Shown here in pieces: positions 61,702-64,000 of a DNA stretch of 64,000 bases; position 1 is the first letter of the stretch; each line of letters begins with the position of its first letter. Source of the stretch: JAKAVN01 sp963796565 (GTDB lineage: Bacteria > Desulfobacterota > Binatia > Binatales > Binataceae); assembly GCA_963796565.1 (NCBI GenBank), contig CAWCMA010000001.1, positions 434,001-498,000 on the forward strand, read 5' to 3'. The translations under genes and the position numbers were made by a program. Below the pieces are notes generated by a model. The model did not search any database. It was not told the origin of the DNA and saw only the letters and a program-made list of their open reading frames with translations.

Positions 61702-62916
61702 TCAACTCTCCTGGCGGGCCGCGAATTCGCGCTGGGCGGATTCTATCAGTGCCGGTTCGGCGAGCAAATCGTACGTCGTCAGAGCCATCGCTTTTGCCAC
61801 TCGGATCATCGCCTCGTACGCGCGCGGTGTGTCGGTATGCTTCGCGAAGCGTTCCTCGTGGCAGTTGCCCGCGCCAGGATCGGCGATGCGGAAGATCGGA
61901 TGAATCGCAGGGAGGGCATGACTCACATCGCCCATGTCGGTCGAGCCGGTCGGCATGTCGGGCGGCGCGTCGGGCGCCTTGACCCCGAGCGTCTCGCAAT
62001 GGTGCGCGTAGCGATGGGCCATCGCGAGGTTGTTGATCATGTTTTTGTAGCCGCCTAGGACTTCGTGCGCGAGTTTGGTTCCGGTGGCCGCGGCGGCCGC
62101 CTCGGCGCATCGCAGCACGCGGTCGGCGATCTCGTGCGCGTAACCGGTCGTGTGGGCGCGGCATAGAAACTCACACTCGGCCTTCTCGGGGATGATATTC
62201 ACCGCCTGACCGCCATTGGTGATGATGCCGTGGACTCGCGAACCGTCGCGAAAATGTAGTCGCGCGGCGTCGACGCTCTGGAAGGTCTGGATTACCGCCG
62301 ACAGCGCGCTCGCGCCCGCCCATGGCGCCGCCGCCGCATGCGAGGCGCGCCCGTGAAACGTGAGACGCAGGTGGCGCGTGGCGAGCGTGGGAAAGGTGGC
62401 GAACTCGCCGTCCACCGGATGCACCATCATCGCGGCGTCGACGCCTTTCAGCGCGCCCTTTTCCAGCATGATGATCTTGCCGCCGCCGCCTTCCTCGGCC
62501 GGGGTGCCGAGGATCACGACGCGTCCGGGCAACTGACCGCGTATCGCGGCGAGGCCGGCGAAGGCCGTTAGCGCGGCGGTGCAGATGAGGTTGTGGCCGC
62601 AGGAGTGGCCGTTGGGCAGCGCGTCGTATTCGGCGAGGATGGCGACGGTGGGTCCGGACTTAACTGGTTTGCCTGATTTGCCAGACTTGCCAGACTCGCC
62701 GGCCTGGGCGCGAAAAGCGGTTTCCATCCCGGCCACCCCGCGTTCGACTTCGACCCCTAGTTCGCCGAGCGCGCCCGCGAGCAACCCTGCCGCGAAGCGC
62801 TCCTCGAACTTTAGCTCGGGATGGGCATGGATCTGACGGCCGAGACCGATCGCCTGGTCCTTGAAGCGATCGATCGCACGGCAGATCTCGTCGCGGATCT
62901 CATCATGAATAGCCAT
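61702..62916 (-). CDS. M20 family metallo-amidohydrolase
   Basis: 404 aa. M20D-type metal sites: HAHPELKFEE, GHSCGHNL, PAEEGGGGK and AMMVHPVD, with the lid domain between residues 190 and 300 and the final TDMGDVSHALP. Related enzymes hydrolyse p-aminobenzoyl-glutamate or N-acyl amino acids. A small insertion after residue 70 is built from a nine-base tandem repeat (SGKSGKSGK). ATG 62916 is the likely start. Substrate unknown. Confidence 0.85.
   Translation of the reverse strand: MAIHDEIRDEICRAIDRFKDQAIGLGRQIHAHPELKFEERFAAGLLAGALGELGVEVERGVAGMETAFRAQAGESGKSGKSGKPVKSGPTVAILAEYDALPNGHSCGHNLICTAALTAFAGLAAIRGQLPGRVVILGTPAEEGGGGKIIMLEKGALKGVDAAMMVHPVDGEFATFPTLATRHLRLTFHGRASHAAAAPWAGASALSAVIQTFQSVDAARLHFRDGSRVHGIITNGGQAVNIIPEKAECEFLCRAHTTGYAHEIADRVLRCAEAAAAATGTKLAHEVLGGYKNMINNLAMAHRYAHHCETLGVKAPDAPPDMPTGSTDMGDVSHALPAIHPIFRIADPGAGNCHEERFAKHTDTPRAYEAMIRVAKAMALTTYDLLAEPALIESAQREFAARQES
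62669..62704. repeat. 9-bp tandem repeat inside the M20 gene
   Basis: TTGCCAGAC occurs twice (62678-62686 and 62687-62695), with degenerate copies on both sides (62669-62677 and 62696-62704). In frame, encoding the Ser-Gly-Lys repeat of a surface loop. Confidence 0.8.
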
Positions 62917-63074
62917 CGGGGACTCCTTGGACGCTTGCGTTCGCGCGATTGACAGAAATTCGCCTCAACGCAATGCCCGAGACGCATGCTACCAGAGCAA
63001 GCGTGCCGCGGTCAGCCGAGCGCGCCGGTGACGACGCTGAGTTTGGAGGCTGCCACGCGTGGGAAGTGCACAAC

Positions 63075-64000
63075 TCAACGCCGCGGCGTTTGCTCCGGGG
63101 CGACAACCACCGCGACCGCGCATCCGGCGCGGCGCAGAATCTGGTCCACCCGGTTGCCGAAGTACAGGCGTTGCTCGGCCGAACGGAACAGGGCGCCCAT
63201 CATGAGCAAGTCGAATTTCCCCTCCTTGAGCGTGCGCAGGATGACGCTCTCGGCGTTGACGCCGGTTTCGATCCGGGTCGCTACGTTCAGTTCGAGTTGC
63301 TCGGCCAGTTCGCGGATCTCGCCCACGGCTTCCTCGCCTTCGCCGCCCGTCGCCGCGCCGCCGGCGAGCGTGCGCCAGTGCAGGATCGAGCGCTGGCGGA
63401 CATAGAGCGCGGTGGTTTCGGCTCCGGCCGCATGCGCGTAGAGCATCCCGACCGCCGCGCCCAGGCGCGCGAACGACGCCCCGCTAACCGGCACCAGCAG
63501 CTTGCGCATCGGCATTGGGGCTCCGGCGTTGCTCGCGATCACCACCGGTGCGCGGATGGCCGTGAGCAGGCCGCGCAATACCTCGCCGCCGAGCACGGCA
63601 CGGCCGTGGAGGTGTGAGGCGCCGGCAAAGATGGCGTCGTAGCCGCGTTCGCTCTCCTGGAGAATCGCCTCGATGAGCGAGTCGCCGGTGCCGGTACGCT
63701 GGTAGACGTTGGCGGCGCCCGCGGCGGTGGCGATCTGTTTGAGGCGCGCGAACTGCTCCTCGAATGTGGCGGCGGCGCCAACGCGCTCCTTGGAGTTGTT
63801 GAGCGCAGCGTGGAATACCGTGATGCTCGCGTCGGAGGATTTGCTCAGCGTGGCTGCGAGATGGGTCGCCAGTTCCGCATGCGGACCGCCGCCGCTCAGC
63901 ACCAGGAGCTTCGCGCCGGCCGTGCGCAGTGGCAGGCGGGCCAGGATGCGGTCGCGTTCGGCGCGTTCGGCGTCGCCCGGGCGCCGGCGTACTCCGCGCA
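63075..64000 (-). CDS. Universal-stress-protein domain protein, partial (runs off the right end)
   Basis: The frame is open to the window edge, so the start lies beyond 64000. The visible 308 codons hold an Arg/Glu-rich segment (RRRPGDAERAERDRILARL in part), then two USP-like domains: first with KLLVLSGGG and VVIASNAGA, second with KLLVPVSGAS, a GFDLL-like GKFDLLMMG and the closing AVAVVVAP. Similar tandem USP tails are found in cation/proton antiporters and in free-standing stress proteins. An upstream membrane domain may exist outside the window. Confidence 0.7.
   Translation of the reverse strand, partial: RGVRRRPGDAERAERDRILARLPLRTAGAKLLVLSGGGPHAELATHLAATLSKSSDASITVFHAALNNSKERVGAAATFEEQFARLKQIATAAGAANVYQRTGTGDSLIEAILQESERGYDAIFAGASHLHGRAVLGGEVLRGLLTAIRAPVVIASNAGAPMPMRKLLVPVSGASFARLGAAVGMLYAHAAGAETTALYVRQRSILHWRTLAGGAATGGEGEEAVGEIRELAEQLELNVATRIETGVNAESVILRTLKEGKFDLLMMGALFRSAEQRLYFGNRVDQILRRAGCAVAVVVAPEQTPRR

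Overview
The window is a GC-rich bacterial chromosome segment with dense gene packing, short intergenic gaps and strong GC bias at third codon positions. The gene mix is a Gram-negative one: outer-membrane porin, Tad secretin, lipoprotein, Lon, PstSCAB, IspG (non-mevalonate isoprenoid route), a HemC-HemD fusion and DUF35/thiolase/MaoC acyl-CoA genes. A soil or groundwater deltaproteobacterium-like or Binatota-like lineage would fit, but no rRNA or other phylogenetic marker is present, so this is only a guess. One tRNA (Asn, GTT) is present. No rRNA, CRISPR array, prophage or intact insertion sequence was seen.

Layout. 0-1.8 kb: secreted alpha/beta hydrolase and a crotonase on the minus strand. 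2.1-6.7 kb: a small HTH protein, then a plus-strand acyl-CoA operon (alpha/beta hydrolase, SCP-x/Ltp2-like thiolase, DUF35, PHP phosphoesterase, two hot-dog hydratase halves). 6.7-8.8 kb: three poorly known minus-strand genes, one HExxH metallopeptidase-like. 9.1-20.2 kb: housekeeping genes (AhpD-like, ispG, rnhA, glgA, lon, DUF2203, DUF4149, HAD, SLOG, thioesterase, ferredoxin-like, hemB). 20.4-27.7 kb: a phosphate-related block (secreted phosphodiesterase/phosphatase-like protein, secreted propeller-like protein, pstSCAB with a Pho-box-like repeat upstream). 27.9-34.6 kb: sthA, then a minus-strand haem operon (ccsA/hemX-like, hemA, hemCD) that ends in a redoxin-DsbD-alpha gene interrupted by an in-frame TGA. 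35.6-41.0 kb: a partial Tad (Flp pilus) locus. 41.1-44.3 kb: a sigma-54 activator and an FMN monooxygenase. 44.4-49.6 kb: lipoprotein-porin-PstS2 operon, PhoB-like and Rrf2 regulators. 49.9-56.3 kb: tRNA-Asn, tRNA methyltransferase, metallophosphoesterase, HAD, a large TPR protein, methylmalonyl-CoA epimerase and FmdB. 56.4-60.6 kb: a lower-GC stretch with an O-antigen-ligase-like protein, an S9 peptidase and a secreted protein. 60.7-64 kb: DUF445, M20 amidohydrolase and a universal-stress-domain protein running off the right edge.

The most interesting signals are these. (1) The redoxin gene is complete only if TGA at 30212-30214 is read as selenocysteine in a U-x-x-C motif; a SECIS-like hairpin lies at the right distance. 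(2) A metallophosphoesterase ends at CTT TGA with GGAG three bases upstream, the architecture of the prfB +1 frameshift site, and a coding-like extension follows in the +1 frame. (3) Two response regulators have lost the phospho-acceptor Asp (Ala64 in the NtrC-type, Asn66 in the PhoB-type). (4) Matching 11-bp-period repeats lie upstream of pstSCAB and of the lipoprotein-porin-pstS2 operon. (5) Long perfect palindromes sit in frame inside inter-domain linkers of rnhA and hemCD. (6) Short tandem duplications occur at the translation starts of three unrelated genes.
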